Positions 1 through 8,897 of a stretch of 64,000 nt of DNA are shown here, one piece after another; within the stretch, counting starts at the first letter, position 1, and each line of letters opens with the position of its first letter. The stretch is from Saccharospirillaceae bacterium (GTDB taxonomy: Bacteria > Pseudomonadota > Gammaproteobacteria > Pseudomonadales > Oceanobacteraceae): contig JAJOJJ010000019.1 of the NCBI GenBank assembly GCA_021208685.1, positions 49,265 through 113,264 on the forward strand, in the 5' to 3' direction. A program made the translations under genes and the position numbers. Below the pieces are notes generated by a model. That model searched no databases. It was not told where the DNA came from and was given only the letters and a program-made list of their open reading frames with translations.

Positions 1-302
1 AAGGCATCAGTGCATTGACCGACTATTTTATCGGCATGTACAGCAACGTAAACCATATCGATTTTATTTTTACCAGCCACTGGCATCAGGATGAACGCAG
101 TATGCTGCGCTGGACCATGAATTTCCGTCACCCGCGTCTGCGCAAAGGCGAATTAATCAGTATCGAAGGTTGCAGCGAACTGCGCTGGGAAAATGATCGT
201 ATTATTTACCATCGTGATTTTTTTGATGCCGGCGCCATGCTGTATGAGCATCTTCCGCTCTTTGGCTGGGCGATCCGCAAGCTGAAGGAGCGCATGCAAT
301 GA
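1..302 (+). CDS. NTF2-like (SnoaL-fold) protein, 5' end cut by window edge
   Basis: The reading frame is open from base 3 to the TGA at 300-302, giving about 99 visible residues with no start inside the window, so this is the C-terminal part of a gene. Aromatic- and charge-rich segments such as DFIFTSHWHQDE and ELRWENDRIIYHRDFFDAGAM look like the cone-shaped NTF2/SnoaL fold, whose members usually run 130-150 residues. The stop overlaps the ATG of the next gene by 4 bases (ATGA), so translation is probably coupled. Small NTF2-like proteins precede the SDR, FAD oxidoreductase, DUF1365 and Cfa genes in many proteobacteria. No catalytic role is assigned; it may bind a lipid intermediate or serve as an accessory protein. 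Confidence 0.7.
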   Translation, partial: GISALTDYFIGMYSNVNHIDFIFTSHWHQDERSMLRWTMNFRHPRLRKGELISIEGCSELRWENDRIIYHRDFFDAGAMLYEHLPLFGWAIRKLKERMQ

Positions 303-1117
303 CAACATCATGGTCTGAACATTCTCAGCCACGGCCATTTTCAGAGCAGATAATCTGGTTAACAGGAGCCTCCAGTGGCATTGGTGAAGCACTGGTACAT
401 GCTTTACAGGCTGAGTGCCGTCATCTGATTATCAGCGCCCGCAATGCTCAGGCACTGCAGGAACTGGCAGAAAGATACAACAACGTCAGCATTCAGGTCG
501 CGGATATTACCAATGCCTCACAGATGCTGGCGGCAGCGGCGGCCATTAAAGCGCAGTTTGGTTATATTGACACACTGATCGCCAATGCAGGCACCTGTGA
601 ATATGTTGATGTCGACCAGTTCGATTCAGCATTAATCCGCCGCGTTATTGATACCAATTTTTTCGGTCTGATTAATACGGTTGAAGCCGCCCTGCCATTG
701 CTTCAGAAAAGTCCGCGCGGATACATTGCCGGTATGAGCAGCAGCGTAACCTGGCTGGCAATGCCACGTGCCCAGGCCTATGGCGCCAGTAAGGCCGCAG
801 TGCGTCATTTTCTCGAATGCATGCAAGCCGACCTTAAACACAAAGGGGTTGATGTCGGCATTATCTCACCAGGATTTGTGCAGACGCCTCTGACTGATCG
901 GAATGACTTCCCGATGCCGGGAAAAATTGATGCAGAAGAAGCCGCCATTATCATTATTAAAGGCCTGAAAAGACGCCAGCTGGAAATCCGTTTTCCGTTC
1001 TTATTCACCCTGATATTACGGATTATCGGTGCATTACCAGCCCGCCTTCGCCTGAAAATCACCAGTGCCATGGCACGCAACAACCAACAGCCGGACACCG
1101 GAGACCGTCACTCATGA
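299..1117 (+). CDS. SDR-family NAD(P)-dependent oxidoreductase
   Basis: A 272-residue short-chain dehydrogenase/reductase. The nucleotide-binding motif TGASSGIG lies near residues 20-27, NAG follows near residue 97, and the catalytic Ser (GMSSS) and YGASK (Tyr-x3-Lys) lie near residues 145-165. After the catalytic core there is a hydrophobic stretch (FPFLFTLILRIIGALPARL) that could anchor the protein to the membrane, consistent with a lipid-linked substrate. It overlaps the NTF2-like gene upstream and the FAD oxidoreductase downstream by 4 bases each, so it sits inside one operon. The substrate cannot be read from the sequence. A role in processing a modified acyl chain is inferred from the neighbours. 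Confidence 0.85.
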   Translation: MTTSWSEHSQPRPFSEQIIWLTGASSGIGEALVHALQAECRHLIISARNAQALQELAERYNNVSIQVADITNASQMLAAAAAIKAQFGYIDTLIANAGTCEYVDVDQFDSALIRRVIDTNFFGLINTVEAALPLLQKSPRGYIAGMSSSVTWLAMPRAQAYGASKAAVRHFLECMQADLKHKGVDVGIISPGFVQTPLTDRNDFPMPGKIDAEEAAIIIIKGLKRRQLEIRFPFLFTLILRIIGALPARLRLKITSAMARNNQQPDTGDRHS

Positions 1118-2373
1118 AAGAACGTATTGCTATTATTGGCTCGGGCATTTCCGGTCTGACATCGGCCTGGCTGCTGCGTGAAAAGTATGATGTTCATCTT
1201 TACGAAGCCGGTGATTACCTGGGCGGTCATACTCAGACTAACGATATTGAAGTTGACGGTAAAACGTATCCGGTGAACAGCGGCTTTATTGTTTTTAACG
1301 ACTGGACTTACCCAAATTTTATTCGTCTGATGGATCAGCTGGGGGTTGCCGCAGAAGATTCTGATATGAGCTTCAGCGTTAAATGTGAGCGTTCAGGCAT
1401 TGAATATAATGGCCATACTCTGGATTCCCTGTTTGCCCAACGCAAAAATATCATTAATTTCCGTTTTCTGTGGATGATCCGTGACATTCTGAAATTTAAT
1501 AAAGAAACCCGTGCTGAACTGGAATCCGGAATGGTCAGCAACTGTGAAACTCTGGGCAGCTATCTGGAGCGTAAAGGTTACAGCGATTATTTCCGCCGCT
1601 ATTACATTATCCCGATGGGCGCTGCGATCTGGTCAGCCAGTGAAGCCATGATGATGGACTTCCCGGTCTATTTCTTCCTGCGCTTTTTTAACAACCACGG
1701 CATGCTGAGTGTTGATGATCGTCCTCAATGGCGGGTCATCAGTCATGGTTCGCGCAGCTATGTAAAACGTATCGAGCAGGATTTAGTCAAGGATAACGTT
1801 TATCTCAATACCGAAGTCACCAGGGTAGAGCGGGATGACCTGGGCGTTATTCTGTATTCACCCCGCGGTGCAGAGCGGTTTTCTCAGGTGATATTTGCCT
1901 GCCACAGTGATCAGGCCCTGAGAATGCTGGCGCACCCAACATCCAGTGAACAGGAAATCCTGGGGGCGATACCCTACAAAATGAATGATGTGGTTCTGCA
2001 CACCGACAGCAGCATTCTTCCAGAGAATAAAAAGGCCTGGGCGGCCTGGAACTATCATATCGGGCAAAAGAATCAGGATACGGTAGCCGTAACCTATTAT
2101 ATGAATCGTTTGCAGAATTTCTCTGACGCACCGGTAGATTTCTGCGTCACCCTGAACAAAACCCAGGATATTGATCCGGCTAAAATCCTCCGCACATTCC
2201 GCTATGCTCACCCGGTATTCACCTTAGAAGGAATGGCAGCGCAAAAGCGTCATGCTGAGATCAGTGGCAATAACCGCAGTCATTACTGCGGGGCTTATTG
2301 GTTTAACGGTTTCCATGAAGATGGTGTTAAAAGTGCTCTGCGGGTAACGGAGTCTCTGGGAGTTTCGCTGTGA
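1114..2373 (+). CDS. FAD-dependent oxidoreductase of the amine oxidase/desaturase superfamily
   Basis: A 419-residue flavoprotein. The N-terminal Rossmann dinucleotide motif is [13 protein letters not shown], followed by an acidic residue ending strand 2 ([14 protein letters not shown]), typical of monoamine-oxidase and phytoene-desaturase-like enzymes that bind FAD. Proteins of this kind are annotated as NAD/FAD-binding protein and sit beside DUF1365 and Cfa genes in many gammaproteobacteria and alphaproteobacteria. The ATG overlaps the SDR stop by 4 bases, and its own stop overlaps the GTG of the DUF1365 gene. A desaturation step on a methylated acyl chain is a reasonable inference (compare the UfaD desaturase of furan fatty acid synthesis in Rhodobacter, cited from memory), but the sequence alone does not show it. 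Confidence 0.85.
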   Translation: MKERIAIIGSGISGLTSAWLLREKYDVHLYEAGDYLGGHTQTNDIEVDGKTYPVNSGFIVFNDWTYPNFIRLMDQLGVAAEDSDMSFSVKCERSGIEYNGHTLDSLFAQRKNIINFRFLWMIRDILKFNKETRAELESGMVSNCETLGSYLERKGYSDYFRRYYIIPMGAAIWSASEAMMMDFPVYFFLRFFNNHGMLSVDDRPQWRVISHGSRSYVKRIEQDLVKDNVYLNTEVTRVERDDLGVILYSPRGAERFSQVIFACHSDQALRMLAHPTSSEQEILGAIPYKMNDVVLHTDSSILPENKKAWAAWNYHIGQKNQDTVAVTYYMNRLQNFSDAPVDFCVTLNKTQDIDPAKILRTFRYAHPVFTLEGMAAQKRHAEISGNNRSHYCGAYWFNGFHEDGVKSALRVTESLGVSL

Positions 2374-3323
2374 TATTCAGCCGCAGCCATTCGCTGAAGC
2401 GCGATGAAAAATCCGCAGATATCGTTCGTCACAGTGCGATATATACCGGCTGGGTCAGACATCGGCGTTTTACACGTGCTGATAATAAGCTGCGCTACCA
2501 TGTATTTATGGTCATGCTGGATCTGGACGAAGTTGATCAGGTGATGGCATTGCACCCTCTATGGAAATCCGGTCACAAAGGCATGGCATTGATTCGTTTC
2601 TGCCGCGACGACTATTTCGCAGCACAACAGAAAATCACTGATCAGTCTTCCGACCTGAAACGGTTAATGGTGAATACCTTTTATCAGGAGCTGGGAGAAC
2701 GTGTCGAACGTATTTCCCTGCTGACCAATCTGCGCAGCTTTGGCTATCTGATTAATCCGGTCAGTTTTTACTTCGGCTACCGCGCCGATGGCAGTCTGGC
2801 GGGAATTCTGGCTGAAATTACCAACACCCCCTGGGATGAACGCTTTCATTACACGCTGGCAACCACCGACCAGTCGGCAACGGAAATGCATCAGGGAATT
2901 ACACCATCCCGCATTATAGCCAGCTCATCCGTAAACGGATTTCACGGTTACGAATATCGATTTCATAAGAACTTCCATGTGTCGCCATTTAATCCGATGT
3001 CAATGGAATATCGCTGGGTTATTCAGGAACCCGGTGAAGAGTTGCTGATTCATATGGATACATTCAATCTTGAACATCAGGGCCACAAAGATTTTGACGC
3101 AACCCTGAAACTTCAGAAGCAGGCATTTTCCCGCACAATGATGAGCAGAATGCTATGGCGCTTTCCTTTTATGACCATGAAAGTCCTGGCCGGAATTTAC
3201 TGGAATGCTCTTAAACTGTGGCTTCGCCGTTCACCGTTTTACGATCATCCGGGAACACCAGTCCACAACCACTCACTACCTTCCAAATCTGAGGCCAGTT
3301 CTGGCCGGGAGCAACCACGATGA
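2370..3323 (+). CDS. DUF1365 family protein
   Basis: A 317-residue protein of the DUF1365 family. It opens with [34 protein letters not shown], followed by the family-typical [34 protein letters not shown] and YRW elements. The start is GTG, overlapping the upstream TGA by 4 bases, and the stop overlaps the ATG of cfa in the same way. The biochemical role of DUF1365 is not established to my knowledge. It co-occurs consistently with the flavin oxidoreductase and the Cfa-type methyltransferase, so involvement in making or handling modified membrane fatty acids is inferred. No signal peptide or clear transmembrane span is seen. Confidence 0.88.
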   Translation: MIFSRSHSLKRDEKSADIVRHSAIYTGWVRHRRFTRADNKLRYHVFMVMLDLDEVDQVMALHPLWKSGHKGMALIRFCRDDYFAAQQKITDQSSDLKRLMVNTFYQELGERVERISLLTNLRSFGYLINPVSFYFGYRADGSLAGILAEITNTPWDERFHYTLATTDQSATEMHQGITPSRIIASSSVNGFHGYEYRFHKNFHVSPFNPMSMEYRWVIQEPGEELLIHMDTFNLEHQGHKDFDATLKLQKQAFSRTMMSRMLWRFPFMTMKVLAGIYWNALKLWLRRSPFYDHPGTPVHNHSLPSKSEASSGREQPR

Positions 3324-4576
3324 AAACCCTGACCATGAACCCGGTAAAAATGCACTGGCTGGATCGCTTATGCCGTAATGCACTGTTCCGCACTCTGGAA
3401 AATCTGCACACCGGTTGCATCCGTTTACACGAAGGCAGCCAGCAACATATTTTTGGTGATAGCAGTGATACTGCATTCTCGGTTTCATTGCACATACACG
3501 ATGCCGAGGCTTACCGGAATATTGCCCTGAATGGCAGCGTCGGTGCCGGCGAATCCTATATGACCGGAGACTGGAGCAGCGATAACCTGCCATTACTGAT
3601 CCGTGTTCTGGCACGGAATAAAGATGTGGTCGACAGCATCGACAGCGGTCTGGCCAATATTGGTAAAGTATTGCTCAAAGGTTTTCATTACCTTAACCGC
3701 AATACCGAAAAAGGCTCTCGCCGGAACATCGCAGCGCATTACGATCTGGGTAACGATATGTTTGAGCTGTTCCTGGATCCGACCATGATGTACTCCAGCG
3801 GTATATTTCCGGCCGAGTCATCCACCATGGAAGAAGCTTCTGTTTATAAACTGGATCGTATCTGTCAGAAACTGCAACTCACACCCGAAGATCATCTGGT
3901 GGAAATTGGTACTGGCTGGGGCAGCATGGCGATACATGCCGCCAAACACTACGGCTGCAAAGTCACGACCACCACCATTTCTGAAGAACAGTTCAGCTGG
4001 GCTGAACGTCGCGTCCGCGAAGAAGGTCTGGAAGATAAAATCACCCTGCTGAAAAAGGATTACCGTGCGCTGGACGGTCAGTTTGATAAATTAGTGTCGA
4101 TTGAAATGATTGAGGCGGTAGGCCATCAGTTTCTGAATACCTATATCAAAACCTGCAGCCGCCTGCTGAAGGATGATGGCATAGCACTGATACAGGCCAT
4201 TACCATTGACGATCAGCGCTATGAACAGGCTAAAAATGAAGTCGACTTTATTAAGCGCTATATATTCCCCGGAAGTTTTATTCCTTGTGTCACGGCGATT
4301 GCTCAGGCCGTAAGTCGTGCCAGTGATATGAAGATGATTCATATGGAAGATATTACACCGCACTACGCCCGCACTCTGGACGCCTGGCGTCAGCGTTTTC
4401 TCAATAATAAAGAGCAGATTAAAGCACTGGGTTATGACGATACTTTTATACGCTTATGGGATTTTTACTTTGCGTACTGCGAAGGCGGCTTTGCTGAACG
4501 GGTAATCGGAGATGTCCAGCTTATTTTTGCCAAACCGTTAAACCGGCGTCCGCCATTACTGGGAGCGCTGAGCTGA
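3320..4576 (+). CDS. cfa: cyclopropane-fatty-acyl-phospholipid synthase family methyltransferase
   Basis: A 418-residue SAM-dependent methyltransferase of the Cfa/CMAS family. It has the long N-terminal lipid-binding part, then [26 protein letters not shown] (the family signature around residues 135-160), the SAM motif [15 protein letters not shown], and [10 protein letters not shown]. Classical Cfa enzymes add methylene from SAM across the double bond of unsaturated phospholipid acyl chains at the inner membrane. Genes of this type next to an FAD oxidoreductase and DUF1365 are often a second Cfa-like paralogue that may make a different methylated product. The gene is coupled upstream by an ATGA overlap, and the DUF2878 gene starts 1 base after its stop. 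Confidence 0.92.
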   Translation: MKTLTMNPVKMHWLDRLCRNALFRTLENLHTGCIRLHEGSQQHIFGDSSDTAFSVSLHIHDAEAYRNIALNGSVGAGESYMTGDWSSDNLPLLIRVLARNKDVVDSIDSGLANIGKVLLKGFHYLNRNTEKGSRRNIAAHYDLGNDMFELFLDPTMMYSSGIFPAESSTMEEASVYKLDRICQKLQLTPEDHLVEIGTGWGSMAIHAAKHYGCKVTTTTISEEQFSWAERRVREEGLEDKITLLKKDYRALDGQFDKLVSIEMIEAVGHQFLNTYIKTCSRLLKDDGIALIQAITIDDQRYEQAKNEVDFIKRYIFPGSFIPCVTAIAQAVSRASDMKMIHMEDITPHYARTLDAWRQRFLNNKEQIKALGYDDTFIRLWDFYFAYCEGGFAERVIGDVQLIFAKPLNRRPPLLGALS

Positions 4577-4577
4577 C

Positions 4578-5087
4578 ATGAATCTGCCGGTAAGCCGTCA
4601 TTCAGCAGGTAGTAAAACCGCATTACTGATCAACATTGCAGGTTTTCAGCTGTGCTGGGCTGCCTGTGTTATCGGCGGCACACTCTGGGCCGTAATCTGT
4701 GTGCCCCTGTTTTTGGGTTGGCACTGGACACAGCGTAAACCCGGGGAATTATGGCTGATTACGCTGATAACGCTTGGCGGCAGTTTGTTTGACAGCTTAT
4801 TACTGAACCTGAATTTACTCCATTTCCCTGATTATGAAGGAGCCATTATTCCGTTATGGCTGGTCCTGTTATGGAGTGCCTTTGCCGCGACCCTGCGTCA
4901 CTCGATGGCCTGGCTACTGGAAAAGCCGTTATTGGCCGCCCTGCTCGGTGGAATTGCTGCCCCCTGGAGTTATTATGCCGGTTCACTGTTTGATGTGATT
5001 CAGCTGACGACGCCGGTTCTGGTACTGATCGGTATAGCCTGGGCATTATTATTAGCCGCATTAAGTCTTTATTGGCGGGAGAGATAA
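4578..5087 (+). CDS. DUF2878 integral membrane protein
   Basis: A 169-residue, very hydrophobic protein with about five predicted transmembrane helices (around residues 15-35, 37-50, 57-77, 88-105 and 115-165). The WxxCVxGG and GGSLFDSLLLNLNLLHFP elements match my recollection of the DUF2878 family, whose members are found at the end of SDR-FAD-DUF1365-Cfa operons. The ATG follows the cfa TGA by one base, so it is almost certainly co-translated. Function is unknown. An inner-membrane partner for lipid-modifying enzymes is an inference from position only. Confidence 0.78.
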   Translation: MNLPVSRHSAGSKTALLINIAGFQLCWAACVIGGTLWAVICVPLFLGWHWTQRKPGELWLITLITLGGSLFDSLLLNLNLLHFPDYEGAIIPLWLVLLWSAFAATLRHSMAWLLEKPLLAALLGGIAAPWSYYAGSLFDVIQLTTPVLVLIGIAWALLLAALSLYWRER

Positions 5088-5090
5088 ACC

Positions 5091-5864
5091 ATGATTACTC
5101 CGTTATTGAAGCATTGCGCGGCAATCCTGTCTGGGTTGGCCGCATTCCTGCCTGTCGCCGGTAATGCACAGACTGGTGATACCGATGTTATGGTTTACTA
5201 TGGTGAAGCCTACGCTCTGGATGAGCCCACAACGCTGATCTATCGCGAAGAACACCGGCTGCAGTTACGGGATGGTAAACCCTATCAGCGGGATGTGAAT
5301 TACTTCGATGCTGAAGGAAAAATGATTGCACAAAAAGAAAATCGCTATTTTAACAATGCTGCGGCTCCTGATTTCCGTCTGCAGGATCTGCGCAACAACT
5401 ACCGTGAGCAGGCACTCTATAACGACGATGGCAGTCTGACATTAGGTCTGCAGGAAAGTGACGGACAGGCGTGGCAAGAAAAGCGCATAAAAAGCCTGCC
5501 CGATGATCTGATTATTGATGCCGGGTTTGATGAATTTGTACGTCGTCATTGGCAAACTCTGCTGGCAGGAAAGCAGGTTACTTTCAGCTTTGCATCCGCG
5601 GCCAGACAGGATCTGGTGAACTTCCGGCTGCAAACGCAATCCGCCGATGAGCACAGGCTGGTGCTCAGCATGCGCCTCCAGTCGCGCATGTTATCCTGGC
5701 TGCTCAGTCCTATTGAGCTGACATACGACCGTCAAAGTCAGCGTTTGCTGCGTTATCGGGGACTGAGCAATATTCTTGATGAACAAGGCAACAGCTATCA
5801 GGCGGATATCCGTTATCAGTATCCGGCTGCGGTGGTCGGGACAAGTACCGCCAGCCGTGATTGA
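5091..5864 (+). CDS. exported protein of unknown function in the cfa operon
   Basis: A 257-residue protein with an N-terminal signal peptide (hydrophobic core ILSGLAAFLPVAGNA, likely cleavage after about residue 26) and a well-placed GGGAGAG-like ribosome-binding site before ATG 5091. The mature part is hydrophilic with alternating short strands (VMVYYGEAYAL, TLIYREEHRLQLRDG, YQRDVNYFDAEGKMIAQKENRYF), suggesting a beta-rich periplasmic protein. It holds no cysteines, no lipobox and no motif I can assign. It begins 3 bases after the DUF2878 stop. Operon position suggests an envelope role linked to the modified lipid. A structure-based search would be needed to say more. Confidence 0.65.
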   Translation: MITPLLKHCAAILSGLAAFLPVAGNAQTGDTDVMVYYGEAYALDEPTTLIYREEHRLQLRDGKPYQRDVNYFDAEGKMIAQKENRYFNNAAAPDFRLQDLRNNYREQALYNDDGSLTLGLQESDGQAWQEKRIKSLPDDLIIDAGFDEFVRRHWQTLLAGKQVTFSFASAARQDLVNFRLQTQSADEHRLVLSMRLQSRMLSWLLSPIELTYDRQSQRLLRYRGLSNILDEQGNSYQADIRYQYPAAVVGTSTASRD

Positions 5865-5913
5865 TGCGCGACCGCAACAGGGCAGAATGGTTCACTTTGC
5901 ATTCATATTCAGC

Positions 5914-5932
5914 CGTTATGATAACCACTATG
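5914..5932. promoter_or_regulatory. candidate Fur box upstream of the TonB receptor gene
   Basis: CGTTATGATAACCACTATG matches the 19-base Fur consensus GATAATGATAATCATTATC at 13 positions by eye, including the run ATGATAA. It lies 37 bases before the chosen ATG at 5969. If real, it would make the TonB receptor gene iron-repressed independently of the lipid operon. Confidence is limited because one half-site is weak. Confidence 0.4.
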
Positions 5933-5968
5933 AATACGTCTGCGACCAGCCAACAGGGAACCCGTACG

Positions 5969-8050
5969 ATGAAATCACTGCTTAAACGACGTCAGCATTC
6001 TGCTCAATCCGGGCGTCAGAGAATGCGATTACTGATGCTTCCGGCGCTGCTTTTGGCTCAGGTTGCAGCAGCAGAAGAAAGCGATACCGTTAAACTGGAT
6101 ACGGTGCAGATCAGCGGTCAGGAAGAGAAACTGACGGAAATCTCCACCGAAAAACTGCTGAAAATTCCGGGCTCAGGGAATGACCCGTTGCGGGCCATTG
6201 AAAGCCTGCCCGGCGTGACCTTTTCCGGTGGCCGCACCTCCGCTCCGGCCGTACGTGGTTCATCACCTGATGATAACGCCTACATCATCGACTTTATCCC
6301 GGTTGGTTATATTTTTCATACCGACTCGTCGAGTATTTTAAGCGATAACGTTGTTGAAGATTTCACCCTCGAAACGGCGGCCTTTCCGGCGCAATACAAC
6401 AATGCGACCGGGGCGGTCATTGATGCCACATCGCGTTCCCCCTATTACGACCGCAGCCAGTTTATTATTGATGCCAGCCTGCTGAAAGCCGGTGTTTTTA
6501 TCGAACAGCCCATCAGTGAAAACCAGAGTTTTTACATCGCCGCGCGCCAGAGTTTATTCCAGTACTACATCGAAAACTTCCTTGATGATGAGGACTTTGA
6601 ATTTACCACCGTCCCGGAATATTACGATTATCAGGGTAAATACGAATACCGCATCAGCGCCACTGAAACACTGTCATTCCAGGCTATAGGCTCACGCGAT
6701 AAAGCCGGATTATTGTTCGCCGAAGATTCTGACACGGTTTTGCAAGACCCGGGATTATCCGGCGGTCTGGATTTTGAAGCCTTTTTCAACAGTCAGGGAC
6801 TGGTCTGGGAAAAGCTGTATACCAGTGGCATGACCCATAAGATCGGCCTGTCGCAAATGGAGCAGAAATTCGGCTTCCGCATTGGCCGGGAAAATAATAT
6901 TGACGTTAAAGTAAACGACTATAACCTGCGCAGCCAGTTCAGCTATCCATTGAATTACGAACATGAATTACGCTGGGGTGTTGAGCTTAAAGAAAGCCAG
7001 ATCAGCTATAAAGGCCGCTTTGAAGCCCCACCCTGTGATGAATTCACCCCGGATTGCCGTATTGTTGACGGTACAGAAGTTCTGGAAGGGGATGGCAAGC
7101 CAACGATTTACCATTACGATGCACATCTGGCGGATGCGTGGAATGTCACCCCGGACTGGACTTTAATTCCCGGTGTGGCGTTGTCTTATGACGATTATAC
7201 CGAGGAATACTTCACCGAGCCGCGCCTGCAGAGCCGCTGGCAATTTACTGACCGCTGGTGGTTTACCAGTGCTTATGGCCAGCACCATATCTTGCCGGAT
7301 AATTTCGGCAGCTATGTAACGCCGTTCGGTAATCCGGATCTCAGGCAACCAACCGCCACGCATTATGAGTTAGGACTGGAAAATCAGCTGGATAACGACA
7401 TGCTGTGGAAAGTCGAGGTCTATTACAAGGATCTGGAAAACATCATCATTTCCCGTCCGGGCCCGGAAAACTACAGCAACCTTACCGACGCTGAATATAA
7501 TGATCTGCCGCTTTACACCAACGATGCCGACGGCAAAGCCTGGGGAATGGAATTCTTCCTCAATAAAAACCTGACCGAACGCTGGTATGGCTGGGTATCG
7601 GTGGCTTATTCACGCACCTTCCGCACCAATAATTTAACCGGTGATGATTTCAGCTATAACTACGACCAGCCAGTCATTATCAACAGCGTGGCCAATTACC
7701 AGCTGAATAAAGACTGGCAAATTGGCTTTAAATGGCGTTATCAGAGTGGTCAGCTGATTACGCCACTGGAAGATGCGGTTCAGGATGCCGATGATCCGGC
7801 GCTTTACAATCCGGTGTATGGCGGCGTCAACTCTGAACGCTTACCGGCGTATCACAAACTGGATGTACGTGCGGATCGTACCTTTCGTTTCCAAAGTGGC
7901 TGGGAAATGGATTTCTATGCAGAAATTCTTAACCTCTACGGACGTGATAACGTCACCGGCTATGAATACAAAGGTGCGGATTACAGCGAGAAAGAGGAAG
8001 TTACTGACTTACCGACCATTGTCTCTTTTGGCATAAAAGCCAAGATTTAA
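5969..8050 (+). CDS. TonB-dependent outer-membrane receptor
   Basis: About 693 residues from ATG 5969. I chose this start over the TTG/ATG at 5861-5864 because it gives a normal signal sequence (basic MKSLLKRRQ stretch, then LLMLPALLLAQVAAA) and has AGGGA about 9 bases upstream. The plug domain follows (KLDTVQISGQ, LLKIPGSGNDPLRAIESLPGV, AVRGSSPDDNAYIIDFIPV), then a long beta-barrel with repeated aromatic strand ends. It resembles the outer-membrane receptor family with a carboxypeptidase-like N-terminus removed. The ligand is unknown. It lies 104 bases after the stop of the cfa-operon exported protein, so it may be read from that operon, from its own promoter, or both. Confidence 0.88.
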   Translation: MKSLLKRRQHSAQSGRQRMRLLMLPALLLAQVAAAEESDTVKLDTVQISGQEEKLTEISTEKLLKIPGSGNDPLRAIESLPGVTFSGGRTSAPAVRGSSPDDNAYIIDFIPVGYIFHTDSSSILSDNVVEDFTLETAAFPAQYNNATGAVIDATSRSPYYDRSQFIIDASLLKAGVFIEQPISENQSFYIAARQSLFQYYIENFLDDEDFEFTTVPEYYDYQGKYEYRISATETLSFQAIGSRDKAGLLFAEDSDTVLQDPGLSGGLDFEAFFNSQGLVWEKLYTSGMTHKIGLSQMEQKFGFRIGRENNIDVKVNDYNLRSQFSYPLNYEHELRWGVELKESQISYKGRFEAPPCDEFTPDCRIVDGTEVLEGDGKPTIYHYDAHLADAWNVTPDWTLIPGVALSYDDYTEEYFTEPRLQSRWQFTDRWWFTSAYGQHHILPDNFGSYVTPFGNPDLRQPTATHYELGLENQLDNDMLWKVEVYYKDLENIIISRPGPENYSNLTDAEYNDLPLYTNDADGKAWGMEFFLNKNLTERWYGWVSVAYSRTFRTNNLTGDDFSYNYDQPVIINSVANYQLNKDWQIGFKWRYQSGQLITPLEDAVQDADDPALYNPVYGGVNSERLPAYHKLDVRADRTFRFQSGWEMDFYAEILNLYGRDNVTGYEYKGADYSEKEEVTDLPTIVSFGIKAKI

Positions 8051-8058
8051 GCTGCGCG

Positions 8059-8092
8059 ATGCCCATCCGCTGAGCCGTCAGCCGATGGGCAT
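8059..8092. terminator. hairpin between converging genes
   Basis: ATGCCCATC and GATGGGCAT form a perfect 9-bp stem, with an inner GCTGA/TCAGC stem and a GCCG loop. It lies just after the TonB receptor stop and covers the last codons of the oppositely oriented GNAT gene. There is no clear T-run on either side, so it may be an RNA 3'-end stabiliser or a weak terminator. Confidence 0.5.
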
Positions 8093-8704
8093 TTCCATAT
8101 ATTCATGACTGCCAACACGGCCAAAAGCGGAGCTGAAACCACCGTGGCGGATGATGCGTGGTTTAAACCCAAGACGCAGATAAAGCGCACGGGCCCGTGG
8201 ATTATGATCAGCAACATCCAGAGCAACATGGGTCAGACTCTGAGCCTGAGCGCGGATGATCAATTGCTGTATTAACTGTTCACCGATACCACAACCGCGT
8301 CTCTCTGGTTTAACCCCTAACTGATAAATTAAGCCCCGGTTTGCCTGAGGCGGACGGATGACCCGTTCGGTGCGCAATCCGCGTAAGATCACACCGGGTA
8401 TGTGCCTGGCAGGATAAAATCCGTTGATGTCACGCAACGCCGCCAGCATAAACCCGGCACTTTCCGGCTGTGACCGTAATGCCCCCACCGCCACCACCTC
8501 GTCATTAATGAGGGCCGCAAGATGCTGCTGGAATCCGAACTCGGAACGACCGTTAACAAAAGCATGGTGGAGAAAATCCTGTGCTTCCTGCTCATGACGA
8601 GCGCAAAACACATAATTGAATGCCCCGGGGCCGGAGCTGTATATCAACGGCACAGCGGCATGGACATCAGCCGCAAGACAGGGACGAAAACTCAGCTCAT
8701 TCAT
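8078..8704 (-). CDS. GNAT family N-acetyltransferase
   Basis: 208 residues from the ATG at 8704 (MNELSFRP), preferred over an in-frame start 51 bases upstream because the GNAT fold begins directly here. The acetyl-CoA pyrophosphate-binding motif is VKPERRGCGIGEQLI (R/Q-x2-G-x-G/A) near residues 140-155. It is followed by HVALDVADHNPRARALYLRLGF, the usual motif B/C segment. The acceptor substrate cannot be read. It converges with the TonB receptor gene, and their 3' ends share a hairpin. The gene stands alone on its strand. Confidence 0.85.
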   Translation of the reverse strand: MNELSFRPCLAADVHAAVPLIYSSGPGAFNYVFCARHEQEAQDFLHHAFVNGRSEFGFQQHLAALINDEVVAVGALRSQPESAGFMLAALRDINGFYPARHIPGVILRGLRTERVIRPPQANRGLIYQLGVKPERRGCGIGEQLIQQLIIRAQAQSLTHVALDVADHNPRARALYLRLGFKPRIIRHGGFSSAFGRVGSHEYMEMPIG

Positions 8705-8897
8705 AGGGCAGCCAGCATCCTTTATTTTTTGGTACCAAGGTACACTTTTAAGCAATACCCGTCCAGAGTGCAGTCAAGCCAGAAAAGAAGAGAAAACTTT
8801 GGCTAATCATGTTTTTTTTATAGCCATTGTTCCAAAATCACCTTTAAAATTCATAAATAACCCCCATACTGAGTCCATTCGCAAGAGGAACTGTCCC

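Noticed and set aside
8616..8897. N-terminal extension of the LysR gene
   Set aside because: It lies inside and upstream of the divergent GNAT start, lacks LysR similarity, and ATG 8898 has a good ribosome-binding site and gives normal length.
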